From: Chloroflexota bacterium
GTDB lineage: Bacteria > Chloroflexota > Chloroflexia > Chloroflexales > Herpetosiphonaceae
NCBI GenBank assembly: GCA_020161265.1
Contig: JAIUOC010000007.1
Span: 248,001 to 312,000 of the forward strand
Length of the DNA: 64,000 bases
Direction: 5' to 3'
Made by a program: the position numbers and the translations under genes. The stretch's first letter is position 1, and each line of letters begins with the position of its first letter. This document shows positions 43,362-52,779 of the stretch, piece by piece. The notes beneath the pieces were generated by a model that ran no database searches, had not been told where the DNA came from, and worked only from the letters and a program-made list of their open reading frames with translations.

Positions 43362-44204
43362 GTGCGTCTCCTAAATAAACATGTGATCATCACTGGTGGC
43401 TCCAGCGGCATTGGCTTTGCCACAGCCCAACGCATTTTGGCCCGCGGAGCCTCGGTTTCGTTGATCGCTCGCAATCGGATTCGGTTGGTCGAGGCTGCCG
43501 AACGCTTACAACCCTTGATCAATCGGGCTGGGCAGCGGATCGAAATTGCCACCGCCGATGTGCGAGTTCGCCATGATGTCAGTCAAGCCATCGCCGATCT
43601 GATTCAACGGGCTGGTCCATGTGATGTGTTGATCGCTGCCGCTGGTGGCGTTCAAGCTGGGCCATTTCAACAACTTGATGATCAAGTCTTTCGTGATCTG
43701 ATGGATTTAAATTATTTTGGTACGCTGCACGCGATTCGTGCGGTTGTGCCACATATGCAAAATCGCCGGGTTGGCTCGATTGTCGCGATTTCATCAGTGG
43801 CTGGTTTAGTGGGGGCGTTTGGCTATAGTGCCTACACTCCTACTAAATTCGCGATTCGCGGGCTGATGGAAGTCTTGCGCCCAGAACTAAAAGCTTATAA
43901 CATCACTACAAGCGTGGTGTATCCAAGCGATATTCAAACCGAGGTTGGGCAAACCAGCAGTAATGGCGATAGCAGCCTGAGCAATCAGCAGCCAATTAAC
44001 GCCGACCGAATTGCCCAAGCGATTGTCCGTGGCATTCTCAAACGCCGCTTTATCATCACCGCCGATGCCCAAAGCTCATGGTTGGTGCGGGTTGGCAACT
44101 TGGCCGCGCCAATCTTAAACAGGTTCTTTGATCGTCCTGTGAAGCGTTCACAACAGCAACCAAAGCCCCACGAGGATAACACCCCACCAACAGGCTTGGT
44201 TTAA
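43362..44204 (+). CDS. Short-chain dehydrogenase/reductase
   Basis: Has 280 residues. The cofactor motif is TGGSSGIGFATA (about 10-20), NAAGG-like IAAAGGV, and the catalytic Ser, Tyr and Lys in AISSVAG and YSAYTPTKFAIRG. The order resembles 3-ketosphinganine reductases, but that is not firm. GTG at 43362 follows GAGG and lies 12 bases after the phosphatase stop, so it may be co-transcribed with the partner-switching genes. The C-terminal helix is basic and hydrophobic. Confidence 0.88.
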   Translation: MRLLNKHVIITGGSSGIGFATAQRILARGASVSLIARNRIRLVEAAERLQPLINRAGQRIEIATADVRVRHDVSQAIADLIQRAGPCDVLIAAAGGVQAGPFQQLDDQVFRDLMDLNYFGTLHAIRAVVPHMQNRRVGSIVAISSVAGLVGAFGYSAYTPTKFAIRGLMEVLRPELKAYNITTSVVYPSDIQTEVGQTSSNGDSSLSNQQPINADRIAQAIVRGILKRRFIITADAQSSWLVRVGNLAAPILNRFFDRPVKRSQQQPKPHEDNTPPTGLV

Positions 44205-44214
44205 GGAGAGCATT

Positions 44215-44850
44215 ATGCAATCGTGGTCGGATGATATTCAGCAACAAGCCGCCGTGTTTAACGCGATTGGGGCCGATTATGAGGTGATGTTTGGCAATAA
44301 TCAAGATCAACAGGATCTCAGTCAATGGTTGGCTGATCTGTTGGAGCCAAACTCGAAAGTACTCGATTCCGGCTGTGGTACAGGCATTCCCACCGCCCAA
44401 ACCTTGGCCAAAGCTGGCCATGAAGTAACCTGTCTCGAAATTTCAGCTTCAATGCTCAATTTGGCGCGGCAAAATGTGCCCAATGGCCAATATGTGCTCG
44501 ACAGCGTTAATCACGTTAATTTTGAGCCTGCCTCATTTGATGCAGTTGTCTCGTTTTTTGCCTTGCTGATGCTGCGCCGCAGTGATATTGAGCATGCGTT
44601 ACAGCAATTCCATCATTGGCTCAAACCTGCTGGCTTGTTGCTGCTCTCCATGGTCGAAGGCGATTTTGATTATATTCAAATTGTGCTCGGCGATCAGCCA
44701 GTCTTTGTGACGGCCTACCCTCAAGCCCAACTTGAAGCCTTGATCACCAAATCAGGCTTCCAAATTCTCGAAACCCGCCTGCAACATTATGTTCCCCACC
44801 ATGGCGCAACTCCTGAAACCCAAATTTTCATCGTCGCCCAACGCGATTAA
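44215..44850 (+). CDS. SAM-dependent class I methyltransferase
   Basis: Has 211 residues. Motif I is VLDSGCGTGIPTA (about 45-57), the acidic residue at the end of strand 2 is in VTCLEIS, and motif IV/post region is FDAVVSFFALLML. The substrate is unknown. AAGGAG precedes the ATG by 6 bases and the gene lies 10 bases after the SDR, so the two are probably one transcription unit. A strong terminator follows. Confidence 0.88.
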   Translation: MQSWSDDIQQQAAVFNAIGADYEVMFGNNQDQQDLSQWLADLLEPNSKVLDSGCGTGIPTAQTLAKAGHEVTCLEISASMLNLARQNVPNGQYVLDSVNHVNFEPASFDAVVSFFALLMLRRSDIEHALQQFHHWLKPAGLLLLSMVEGDFDYIQIVLGDQPVFVTAYPQAQLEALITKSGFQILETRLQHYVPHHGATPETQIFIVAQRD

Positions 44851-44862
44851 CGTTAAAATTAA

Positions 44863-44899
44863 AATGCTCTGCTTCGAAATTGAAGCAGAGCATTTTTTA
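44863..44899 (+). terminator. Strong intrinsic terminator
   Basis: The stem AAATGCTCTGCTTC pairs with GAAGCAGAGCATTT around a 6-base loop and is followed by a run of T. Confidence 0.85.
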
Positions 44900-44954
44900 T
44901 GTTTACTAATGTATATAGATGCACTGATACAGTAAATCCACAAAACAAATATTA

Positions 44955-45010
44955 GGGGGTGCAGGGGGATTAAAGCCCCCTGCATTTCCCGCCTTGAGGC
45001 GGGACGGAAG
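44955..45010. repeat. Double palindromic intergenic element
   Basis: Two adjacent hairpins. One has perfect 9-bp arms (44960-44968 and 44976-44984), the other 6-bp arms (44988-44993 and 44998-45003). The segment is G+C-rich in an A+T-rich gap. It resembles dispersed REP-type palindromes, but only one copy is seen in this window. Confidence 0.45.
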
Positions 45011-45067
45011 GGTGGTGAAACTTTATGGATGTAAATGGACGTAAATCGAGAGTCTATTTAGATATGT

Positions 45068-47851
45068 TTACTTACTGATCAACGGCAGATACTGCACCGA
45101 ACTCGTATCATAATCATCAAGATAGGCCGCAACCCACGCCAGCGGCGAGTTCCAGTTAATCGTCACTTCATTGGTTGACCACGAATCGATATGATCAACA
45201 TAGCACTTCAAGGCCGCGCAACCAGCCAATTCGACTTGAGCATAGGGGTCTTGAATGCTTGAATTTGGCCCACCAGCCACCACACCTGGCGGCGTACCAG
45301 GATACTCTGGATTAATTTGCTTGGCCCAGAAGCGATGATGTGGATTGGTCAATGAGACCGAGCCATAGCCCGAAATATACGAGCGATTCAGTGGATTACG
45401 CCCCAACAAGTAAGCCATGCCTTGGCTAATTGCATCGGCATAGCTGGCATCGCCAGTAAAGTCGCCTGCCAAACCCATTACAATCATATTATTCAGAATT
45501 GATGAGTTGGAACCCCAAGGATATTGCAGACCTGGATCGTATGGAATGCCATAGCCACTGGATTGCTGCGCAGCCACAAATTGATCAGCCGCTGCAATGA
45601 CTGCGGCACGGGCAGTTTGGCGCTCAGCACTACTCAAATCATTGGGAACCAAGGCCAACGACAGGGTGCCAAGGCTGGCCACGCCGCCCCAGTTCATGGC
45701 GCTACCACCACCAAGATCAAGCTGCAAATAATAGCTCGATTCTTCAATTGCTTCGCGATAGGTGGCCGAGCCAGTTGTGATATACAATTCGGCGGCGGCC
45801 CAATACCATTCATCATTCAAGGTGCTATCGCCATAGCCACCACCGCCATTGAAGTTATCGCGGGCGATTTCGTTAGGATAGGCCAAGGCTGCTTGCCAAG
45901 CTCGTTCAGCCGCCACCAAACAACGGTCAGCAAAGGCTTCATCGATCTCACGCCAAATCCGTGAACATTGGGCAGCGGTCGCAGCCAAGTTCAAGGTTGC
46001 GGCGGTACTTGGTGGATACAAATAGCGCATTTGGCTATCTTCGTGTGGAGCCATTGGCAAACCAGTCCAGTTCGCATCGTGAACTTTATGGTGCACCATA
46101 CCCGTTTTGGAAACTGGCGCAGTCGTAGGAATTTGCATTCCTAGCATAAACTCCATATTCCAGCGCACTTCATCCAACAAATCAGGCACGCCATTGTTAT
46201 TTTCGGGAATATTCATGGTGCCATCGGCAAATTGGGCTAGGCTCTCGGGGCCACGTTGCTGCGCTCGTTCATATTGATTGAGCAACGTCCAGACCGAAAT
46301 GCCACTGTTGACCACATATTTGCCATGATCGCCAGCATCGTACCAACCCTTCGAAACATTGAGTTGATAATCGCAGCCAGGCCAGCTTTGGCCTTGGGTG
46401 TCAGTGCCAGTAAAACAGGTTACCGAGGTATCGCCTTGGTTGGGTGCAACCCCGATGTGGCCTGCTGGTCGCGTCCATTGCTCACCACCAGCATAGGGCA
46501 TGGTAATCGCAATCCCGCTGCGATTATGGTAGAAATAGGCCAAAGCATCATATTTCATCCGCGAATACAAGCCTGCCTCGATGGCAAATGGATAGCTCGT
46601 TTCGCTACCGATGCTCAGATAATAGCCTTCACCAACCGTTTGGTAGCTTGAAAAATCGATCAAATGCACATGTTCAGCCGAGGCTGATTCTTCGCCATAC
46701 ACCGTGGTTTGGCCGCTTGCCACCACTGCATCAGCAGTGTTATGCAATTGCCAAGCCAATGGCTCAGTCGCAGGATGCACCAAACTTGCCACTTTGCTCA
46801 TCGTGGGCAAATAGCTGGCTTGGTTGACCCGAATTCCGGTTTCTAACATATACAAACTCACCTGATCAATACAGATCGTCGGGGTTCCGATGCCACCCAT
46901 TTGGAACAACAACGAAGCTGCATCGCTATAGGCCGATGTAAAATTATAGACAAATTCTGTCCAGGCCGAGTTGAGCACTGGATCAGCCGAAAAATAGCCA
47001 GTGTATGGCTCGGCATTTTTTTGCAAACGCACGGGCAAAGTGACTGGCACAGTTGATTTGGCAGCAAATTTAAGCTGATAGCTCACACCAGCTTCAATCG
47101 CAATGGTATGTTGACCAAGCTGCACATCCCAAGGATTTGTGCCAGGAGTGTTGATCGTCAAACACGCGCCATCATCGGTGTTCACACTGACATCGCCGCC
47201 AGTCCACCAAGGCGGTAGGCCACCAACAAACTCGCCATTTTGCACCAAATTGCCCGATGGCTCGACCGGGCCAGTTTCGCCCAACACTTGCACATCGTCA
47301 ATTGTCAGTACATTCGTGCCTTGGCCGCCCATTTGAAATTGAAAAGCAGCCCCAGCATCATCAAAGCCTGAGGTAAAAACAAATTGATGGGCTTGATCGC
47401 TCGTGGTCAAGGTAACATCTTGGCTAAAATAGTTGGTATAGGGCGAGGCCTCTTTTTGCAGTTTCATCACCACAGTACCAGTGGTTGAGGCACGGATGCG
47501 AAACGTGACAGTGTAGGTTTGGCCTGATTGAAGCGGAACTCCATTTTGGCCAACGATTGCATCCCATGGATTACTACCAGCATTATTGATGGTTGCGACT
47601 AATGCACCACTCGCAGTATCAGTAGCGACCGAGCTTGTGGCCCACCATGGCGCAAAACCAGCGCTGAAATCGCCATTTTGCAGCAAATTACCAACAGTTT
47701 GCGGGGGTTGAGCATAAATCTGTGAGGTGGCTGGCACAATCGCTTGTTGGCAGCCTAACGCAATAACCAACCAAAAGACGAAAAATCCTCGTGCCCAAAA
47801 GCTCCTCGTCGAACGGATACCAATCACGGTACGGCTGTGGTCAGCGCTCAT
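45068..47851 (-). CDS. Secreted GH9 cellulase with two CBM4/9-type modules
   Basis: Has 927 residues. Signal peptide (hydrophobic FWARGFFVFWLVIALG, about 20-40). Two CBM4/9-like modules (about 55-195 and 205-340), each beginning N-L-x-Q-N-G-x-F and containing PWW. A CelD-N Ig-like domain (about 345-430) and a GH9 catalytic domain (about 440-915) follow. The catalytic region has YDAGDHGKYV (nucleophile/base Asp pair), a late NPHHRFWA and NEVTINWNSPLAW, the usual acid Glu signature. GH9 enzymes cut beta-1,4-glucans. The C-terminus is VQYLPLISK, related to the tails of two other secreted proteins here. GGAGG precedes the ATG at 47851. Confidence 0.92.
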   Translation of the reverse strand: MSADHSRTVIGIRSTRSFWARGFFVFWLVIALGCQQAIVPATSQIYAQPPQTVGNLLQNGDFSAGFAPWWATSSVATDTASGALVATINNAGSNPWDAIVGQNGVPLQSGQTYTVTFRIRASTTGTVVMKLQKEASPYTNYFSQDVTLTTSDQAHQFVFTSGFDDAGAAFQFQMGGQGTNVLTIDDVQVLGETGPVEPSGNLVQNGEFVGGLPPWWTGGDVSVNTDDGACLTINTPGTNPWDVQLGQHTIAIEAGVSYQLKFAAKSTVPVTLPVRLQKNAEPYTGYFSADPVLNSAWTEFVYNFTSAYSDAASLLFQMGGIGTPTICIDQVSLYMLETGIRVNQASYLPTMSKVASLVHPATEPLAWQLHNTADAVVASGQTTVYGEESASAEHVHLIDFSSYQTVGEGYYLSIGSETSYPFAIEAGLYSRMKYDALAYFYHNRSGIAITMPYAGGEQWTRPAGHIGVAPNQGDTSVTCFTGTDTQGQSWPGCDYQLNVSKGWYDAGDHGKYVVNSGISVWTLLNQYERAQQRGPESLAQFADGTMNIPENNNGVPDLLDEVRWNMEFMLGMQIPTTAPVSKTGMVHHKVHDANWTGLPMAPHEDSQMRYLYPPSTAATLNLAATAAQCSRIWREIDEAFADRCLVAAERAWQAALAYPNEIARDNFNGGGGYGDSTLNDEWYWAAAELYITTGSATYREAIEESSYYLQLDLGGGSAMNWGGVASLGTLSLALVPNDLSSAERQTARAAVIAAADQFVAAQQSSGYGIPYDPGLQYPWGSNSSILNNMIVMGLAGDFTGDASYADAISQGMAYLLGRNPLNRSYISGYGSVSLTNPHHRFWAKQINPEYPGTPPGVVAGGPNSSIQDPYAQVELAGCAALKCYVDHIDSWSTNEVTINWNSPLAWVAAYLDDYDTSSVQYLPLISK

Positions 47852-48078
47852 TGCTGCCTCCATGATTCACTTCATTGGAATCGGTCTCAATACATCAGTG
47901 TAAATGAAGGAAGGTTGTTGAGACGAAAGCTGCTGCTACAGCGCGATGCAATTGGGAGTGCTTTCGTCGGCAATTGAGAACGATCTCATAACTAGATAGC
48001 ATATAATAGCATAGGATTGTGCCGTATAATGCAACCAGCAATTTTGCCGCGTTGAAGCTTGATTGGCTTGAGGAACCC

Positions 48079-49281
48079 ATGCAACCCGCCCGCACCAGCC
48101 ACAACTATACACCCATGCCATTTCGCCGCTTACTGCGCTGGTCGATGATACTCTCAACCGTTTTGGGCTTTATCATCCTTATTCCAGTCGCAACCTCGGG
48201 CCTGAATGTTGAAAATGTGCTTATGACCTTTGGCTCTAGCTATTCAATTGGGCTTGCAGCGCCATCGCTAGTCTTTTTTTTGCTGCGCTGGACAATGCCA
48301 ATCGCCCAACGCCGCAACTGGTCGCCAATTCGGGCTTGGTCGTTGGCAGCATTTTTGGGTGGACTGATTGCCACCATTATTTATGCAGTGATTTTTGGGC
48401 TATTTTTTATTGCCGCCAACGAACGCCTCAACTTCATCATCTTTTGGACGATCCTTGGTTCGTTACTTTCAGCAGGCACCACTGGTCTATTTTACACAGC
48501 CGAGCGCGTGCTGAATGAACTCGACAAAGGCCGCCAAGCCTTGCGCCACAATGCCGCCCTTTCGGAAGAATTGCGGCTTGCTCGTATGATCCAAGAAGGC
48601 TTGCTGCCCGATCATCCACCTGAGATCAATGGTTTAGCGATTGCTGGCGGTTGTTTTCCCGCCCATGAAGTTGGCGGCGATTTGCTGAGCTACGATTTAA
48701 CCGCTGATGGCCGTTTATGCCTTAGTGTGGGCGATGTAACGGGCAAAAGCGTCAGCGCAGCCATGCTGATGGGCATTACGCTGGGAGTGCTTCAAGCAGA
48801 AATTTATGATCATGAAGAGCCAGCGACTGTGCTCAGCGAGCTTGATCGCTGGTTGCGCACCAAGCGTCAAACCAATAATTTTGTGGCCTTGCAAGTCGCC
48901 TTGTTCAACCCCCAAACCAGTAGTATGCTCTTGGCCAATGCTGGGCAATTAGCACCGTTGCGTCGTCGCCAGCACGAAGTAGAGTTTCTAGAAATTAAGG
49001 GCAGTTTGCCGCTAGGAATGGGGCCAACGATGCCCCATGTTCAAGAGCAAGTCAGTTTGCAATCTGGCGATTTGCTGGTGTTTTATACCGATGGCGTAGT
49101 TGAGGCCCAAAATGCTAAGGGTGAAATGTGGGGCTTCGAAAGTTTGATCAATCTAGTCAAAACGATCAAGAGCAACCACCCGCATGAAATTGTCCAAGCA
49201 ATTCTCACAGCAATTCGTAGTTATACCCACAACATCGAACCGCACGACGATATTACCTTGGTCGTGGTGGCTGTTCAATAA
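48079..49281 (+). CDS. Membrane PP2C/SpoIIE-type phosphatase
   Basis: Has 400 residues. About four N-terminal membrane helices (about 18-150), a coiled linker with LARMIQEGLLPDHP, and a PP2C domain (about 185-398) with VGGDLLSYDL, VGDVTGKSVSAAML, FYTDGVVEA and HDDITLVVV. It is the second phosphatase of this class in the window, with no kinase or STAS gene beside it, so its substrate is elsewhere or is the operon at 39234-43350. ATG at 48079 follows GAGG by 5 bases. An upstream GTG is less likely. Confidence 0.87.
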   Translation: MQPARTSHNYTPMPFRRLLRWSMILSTVLGFIILIPVATSGLNVENVLMTFGSSYSIGLAAPSLVFFLLRWTMPIAQRRNWSPIRAWSLAAFLGGLIATIIYAVIFGLFFIAANERLNFIIFWTILGSLLSAGTTGLFYTAERVLNELDKGRQALRHNAALSEELRLARMIQEGLLPDHPPEINGLAIAGGCFPAHEVGGDLLSYDLTADGRLCLSVGDVTGKSVSAAMLMGITLGVLQAEIYDHEEPATVLSELDRWLRTKRQTNNFVALQVALFNPQTSSMLLANAGQLAPLRRRQHEVEFLEIKGSLPLGMGPTMPHVQEQVSLQSGDLLVFYTDGVVEAQNAKGEMWGFESLINLVKTIKSNHPHEIVQAILTAIRSYTHNIEPHDDITLVVVAVQ

Positions 49282-49284
49282 ATT

Positions 49285-50130
49285 ATGTCAAATAAACACC
49301 AGATTGAGCATATTCAACTTGAGCATAATGCCTTAGCGCCAATGTTCATCGCCAAACTAGAGCCACATCACATCCCCAACGTGGTTAATCTGCCACACCG
49401 CCATAGCTTCCACGAGCTTTTATGGATCAGGGCTGGTACTGGGCGACATTGGGTTGATCAGCAATCGTACCCATTACAAGCCCACACTTTAGCTTTAGTG
49501 GCTCAAGGCCAAGTGCATGTTTTTGAGCAGGCCGAGGCACTTGATGGCTATTATCTGCGCTATGATCAGGCGTTTCTGCCCACCCAAGCTGATGAGCAAC
49601 AACCAAGCTTTCGAGCCAACGGCGGGCTACAACTGAGTGCTGTCGATAGCCAAATTATCGATAGCTTGTTTGAATTATTGGCCCACGAATATCAACGTGA
49701 AGATTGTTTAGCCAAATATCACAGCCTACGCCATTTGCTGCTGACCCTCCTTTGGCAAAGCCAACGGCTGAGCCATGCCGCCGATCAACCACCACAATCA
49801 GCCAATTATGCCATGTATCGCCAATTTTTGGCGCTGCTCGAACAAGCATTTCAGCAGCATCATGACATTCACTATTATGCCGATCAGCTTAATCTGAGCA
49901 AAACCCAATTGGCGCAAATTATCAGTCAGCACAGCGGCCAACCACCCAAACGCATCATTCTCAAACGAATTTTGCTCGAAGCACAGCGTTATTTGCAATT
50001 TACCACCATGCCAATTCAACAACTAGCCCAAAGCCTCGGCTTTCATGATCCCTTCCATTTCAGCAAATTTTTCAAGCAAGAGCTAGGCATTTCGCCACGC
50101 CGTTATCGCGAACAAAGCTTCAAAAAATGA
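49285..50130 (+). CDS. AraC-family transcription regulator
   Basis: Has 281 residues. The N-terminal cupin-like domain (about 10-100, LPHRHSFHELLWI with metal/ligand His) is followed by two C-terminal HTHs (about 185-278) including NLSKTQLAQIIS and IQQLAQSLGFHDPFHFSKFFKQELGISPRRYR. It starts 3 bases after the phosphatase stop, so the two are tightly coupled. The downstream MFS exporter is a likely target or at least a functional partner, which is inferred from order. Confidence 0.9.
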   Translation: MSNKHQIEHIQLEHNALAPMFIAKLEPHHIPNVVNLPHRHSFHELLWIRAGTGRHWVDQQSYPLQAHTLALVAQGQVHVFEQAEALDGYYLRYDQAFLPTQADEQQPSFRANGGLQLSAVDSQIIDSLFELLAHEYQREDCLAKYHSLRHLLLTLLWQSQRLSHAADQPPQSANYAMYRQFLALLEQAFQQHHDIHYYADQLNLSKTQLAQIISQHSGQPPKRIILKRILLEAQRYLQFTTMPIQQLAQSLGFHDPFHFSKFFKQELGISPRRYREQSFKK

Positions 50131-50250
50131 TATGTTCTGCTCAAAATTTTTCCATTTCTTCGATCTCCCACAATCGTTACAATAAAGCGATGGCTCGCAT
50201 TCCAGCAGGTGCGAGCCAGCAATGAATTAGCACAATCAAACGAGGGCTTC

Positions 50251-51678
50251 ATGAAACGGATCGTGATCGATCAAAAAATTGCAGTTTGCGTCGTCTTTGT
50301 AGCGGCGTTATTTATGAGTATTATGGATGGCACGATTATCAACGTGGCACTAGCAACCATCCAACAAGATTTTGGCGCGAGCAGCAGCGCAATCAATGCA
50401 ATCGTGGTGATCTATTTAATTTGTATTGCGGTGGTAATTCCAGCTTCGGGCTGGTTGGGCGACCGTTGGAACACCAAATGGGTCTTTTTGACCTCACTTG
50501 GTTTGTTCACCTTGGCCTCGCTGGCCTGTGGCTTAGCCCAAAATATCGAGCAATTAATGCTAACTCGGGCTGCTCAAGGCATCGCCGCTGGTGCATTGAT
50601 GCCTGTCGGTACGACCATGCTTTTCCGCACCTTTCCGCCGCACCAGCGCATCCAAGTTTCGCGGGTGCTGATTATCCCGACGGTCATTGCGCCCGCAGTT
50701 GGGCCAGTGCTCGGCGGATTTTTAGTCGATCATCTGTCATGGCACTGGGTCTTTTTCGTCAATGGCCCAATTGGCTTAGCCGCGCTGATCTTCGGGGTCA
50801 TTTGGTTGCAAGCGCCAGCCCAAGAAGAAGTTGGCGCATTCGATTGGATGGGCTTTATTTTAGCGGGAGCAGGCTTTGCCGCGTTGCTCTACACCTTGAC
50901 CGAAGGTGCGAGCAAAGGCTGGGGTTCGCCAATCATTTTGGTGAGTGCCGCGATTGGGGTTGGCGCACTTGCCGCGCTGGTGGTCGTTGAATTAGCCAAA
51001 GCCAAGCCAATGCTTGATCTGCGGCTCTTCTCCATTCCCTTGTTTCGCATTAGCAATTTAGTAGCGATTTTCGGCTCAGCCGCTTTTACAGGCATTCTGT
51101 TTCTGATGCCCCAATTTTTGCAAAATGTGGTTGGAGCCAGTGCGCTCGAATCGGGCTTGACCACCTCGCCCGAAGCAATTGGTGTAGTGCTATCGAGCCA
51201 AATCGTAGCGCGACTTTACCCCAAAGTTGGCCCACGCCGCTTGACCTTTGGCGGGGTTTTAGGGGTTGCTGTGATGATGGGCTTGATGAGCACAATCGAT
51301 GCTGAAACCAATTTGTGGTTGGTACGTGCCTTGATGTTTGGCACAGGCGTGGGGATGGCCTACCTCTTTTTGCCAATTGAGGCCGCCGTTTTTGCCCAAA
51401 TTCCCCATGCTTCAACTGGCCAAGCCTCGGCAATTTTCAGCATGCAACAACAACTTGGTTCGGCCTTGGGCGTAGCCATTTTGGGCAGCGTGTTGGCGCT
51501 CAATCATAGCGGCACAACAATCAATCAAAATGCCCAAAGCTATCAGTATGCCTTCTTGGCAGCAGCAATTTTGGCATTCGTTTCAGCTTGTGTAGCGTTG
51601 TTCATTCGCGATCGCGATGCAGCAGCGACTATGGCGGAACATGGCGAGCACAGCGAATTAAGTCATTCAATCGCCTAA
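50251..51678 (+). CDS. MFS drug exporter, DHA2 (14-helix) family
   Basis: Has 475 residues with about 14 membrane helices. It has the family signature in helix 1 (SIMDGTIINVALATI), the motif GWLGDRW after helix 2, and motif C-like IAPAVGPVLGGFLVD. It exports hydrophobic drugs or metabolites by proton antiport. ATG at 50251 follows CGAGGG. It is in the same direction as the AraC gene and ends at a strong hairpin. Confidence 0.9.
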   Translation: MKRIVIDQKIAVCVVFVAALFMSIMDGTIINVALATIQQDFGASSSAINAIVVIYLICIAVVIPASGWLGDRWNTKWVFLTSLGLFTLASLACGLAQNIEQLMLTRAAQGIAAGALMPVGTTMLFRTFPPHQRIQVSRVLIIPTVIAPAVGPVLGGFLVDHLSWHWVFFVNGPIGLAALIFGVIWLQAPAQEEVGAFDWMGFILAGAGFAALLYTLTEGASKGWGSPIILVSAAIGVGALAALVVVELAKAKPMLDLRLFSIPLFRISNLVAIFGSAAFTGILFLMPQFLQNVVGASALESGLTTSPEAIGVVLSSQIVARLYPKVGPRRLTFGGVLGVAVMMGLMSTIDAETNLWLVRALMFGTGVGMAYLFLPIEAAVFAQIPHASTGQASAIFSMQQQLGSALGVAILGSVLALNHSGTTINQNAQSYQYAFLAAAILAFVSACVALFIRDRDAAATMAEHGEHSELSHSIA

Positions 51679-51684
51679 AACAAA

Positions 51685-51715
51685 GGCGGCGCATGCTGTT
51701 ACTCATGCGCCGCCA
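51685..51715. terminator. Strong hairpin between convergent genes
   Basis: An 11-bp G+C-rich stem (GGCGGCGCATG with CATGCGCCGCC) lies 7 bases after the MFS stop and 14 bases before the DhaL-like gene stop. Confidence 0.8.
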
Positions 51716-51728
51716 ATCGTTTAACTAT

Positions 51729-52616
51729 TTAAATAACTTCTTGGTCACGCAAACGCGGCTGCGGATCATCGCCACGGCTGCTAGGGCGTTGTTGCGGTTG
51801 TTGTGGTTGGCCGCCAAATAAACCGCCACCACCAAATAATTGCCCAAACAAATCGCTAAGTCCACCAAGGGCATCGCCATAGCCACCTTGCGGCTGTTGT
51901 TGCTGGGGTTGTTGCGATTGTTGCGGTTGACCACCACCAAATAATTCTTCAAAACCGCTGGTTTTGCTTGGCTCGCCACGGCCAGCGCTCAGGCCATTGG
52001 CAAGCAAGGTTTGCAACAAACTGCCAAACAACGAACTAGCTCCAGCAGCACCTGGATCGACCTTGCCAGAGGTATCGTTGTTGCCGAATTGACCAAAGCC
52101 AGAGCCTTGCTGAGTTGTGCCATAGGCTCCACGTTGCGAAGCCTTGTAGCCATCCATCAGCGCTTCGAGCGTCGATTTACCGTTATTACGGGCTTGCATA
52201 AAGGTGGTCACGCCGGGCACAAGCCCATCGAGAATCCCGCCTTCGCCCTGTTGTTTAACCCCAGGCGTATTTTGCACCCCGCCCAACAAGCCACCGAGCA
52301 ATTTCACAATATCATTCACCCCAAATGATGTTTTACCTTCTAAATCTTTGGCAGCTTGATCTAAGCCGTTGGCATACATCGGAGCGGTTGGGCCTTTGCC
52401 TGAAGTACGCAAAGCCTTGCTAGCCGCACGTAAGGCTTGATCAACCGAGCCTTGGCCTTCATTTTGGCGCAATGTATTGGTGATCGTTTCAAAATTGCTG
52501 AGCATGTTATCGCCAGCATCGCCGTCGCCAACCCCATCAAGGGCATTCAATGAATCACGTTCATCGGCTAAATTGCGGGTCATTTCGGCAAAAAGGTCGG
52601 TCAAAGCCTTCGACAT
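51729..52616 (-). CDS. DhaL-like domain protein with a Gly/Gln/Pro-rich tail
   Basis: Has 295 residues. The N-terminal part (about 1-165) follows the DAK2/DhaL fold pattern: LDGVGDGDAGDNM (magnesium-phosphate Asp cluster), a GxGPTAPMYANG loop and ALMDGYKASQRGA. DhaL domains bind nucleotide or phosphate and phosphorylate dihydroxyacetone or fatty acids. The Asp spacing before GDGD is one residue shorter than in the usual form, so catalysis is uncertain. The C-terminal about 100 residues are low complexity (GGGQPQQSQQPQQQQ and similar), ending with a charged tail. It lies downstream of flotillin on the same strand, but a hairpin separates them. Confidence 0.7.
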   Translation of the reverse strand: MSKALTDLFAEMTRNLADERDSLNALDGVGDGDAGDNMLSNFETITNTLRQNEGQGSVDQALRAASKALRTSGKGPTAPMYANGLDQAAKDLEGKTSFGVNDIVKLLGGLLGGVQNTPGVKQQGEGGILDGLVPGVTTFMQARNNGKSTLEALMDGYKASQRGAYGTTQQGSGFGQFGNNDTSGKVDPGAAGASSLFGSLLQTLLANGLSAGRGEPSKTSGFEELFGGGQPQQSQQPQQQQPQGGYGDALGGLSDLFGQLFGGGGLFGGQPQQPQQRPSSRGDDPQPRLRDQEVI

Positions 52617-52728
52617 ACAACAACTCCTTTGGTGCTAAACCATAATCCTGCTATGGGTATTGCGATTTTCGTACCACCAATTACCACGATTCTAACAGCT
52701 TGGCATGATCAACTCAATGCTTAAACAG

Positions 52729-52769
52729 CAATTGGCTGCCTGTGCTGAATCAACACAAGCAGCCAATTG
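52729..52769 (-). terminator. Hairpin downstream of flotillin gene
   Basis: 16-bp arms (52729-52744 and 52754-52769) with one mismatch directly follow the flotillin stop in the direction of transcription. Confidence 0.7.
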
Positions 52770-52779
52770 AACGCTATGC

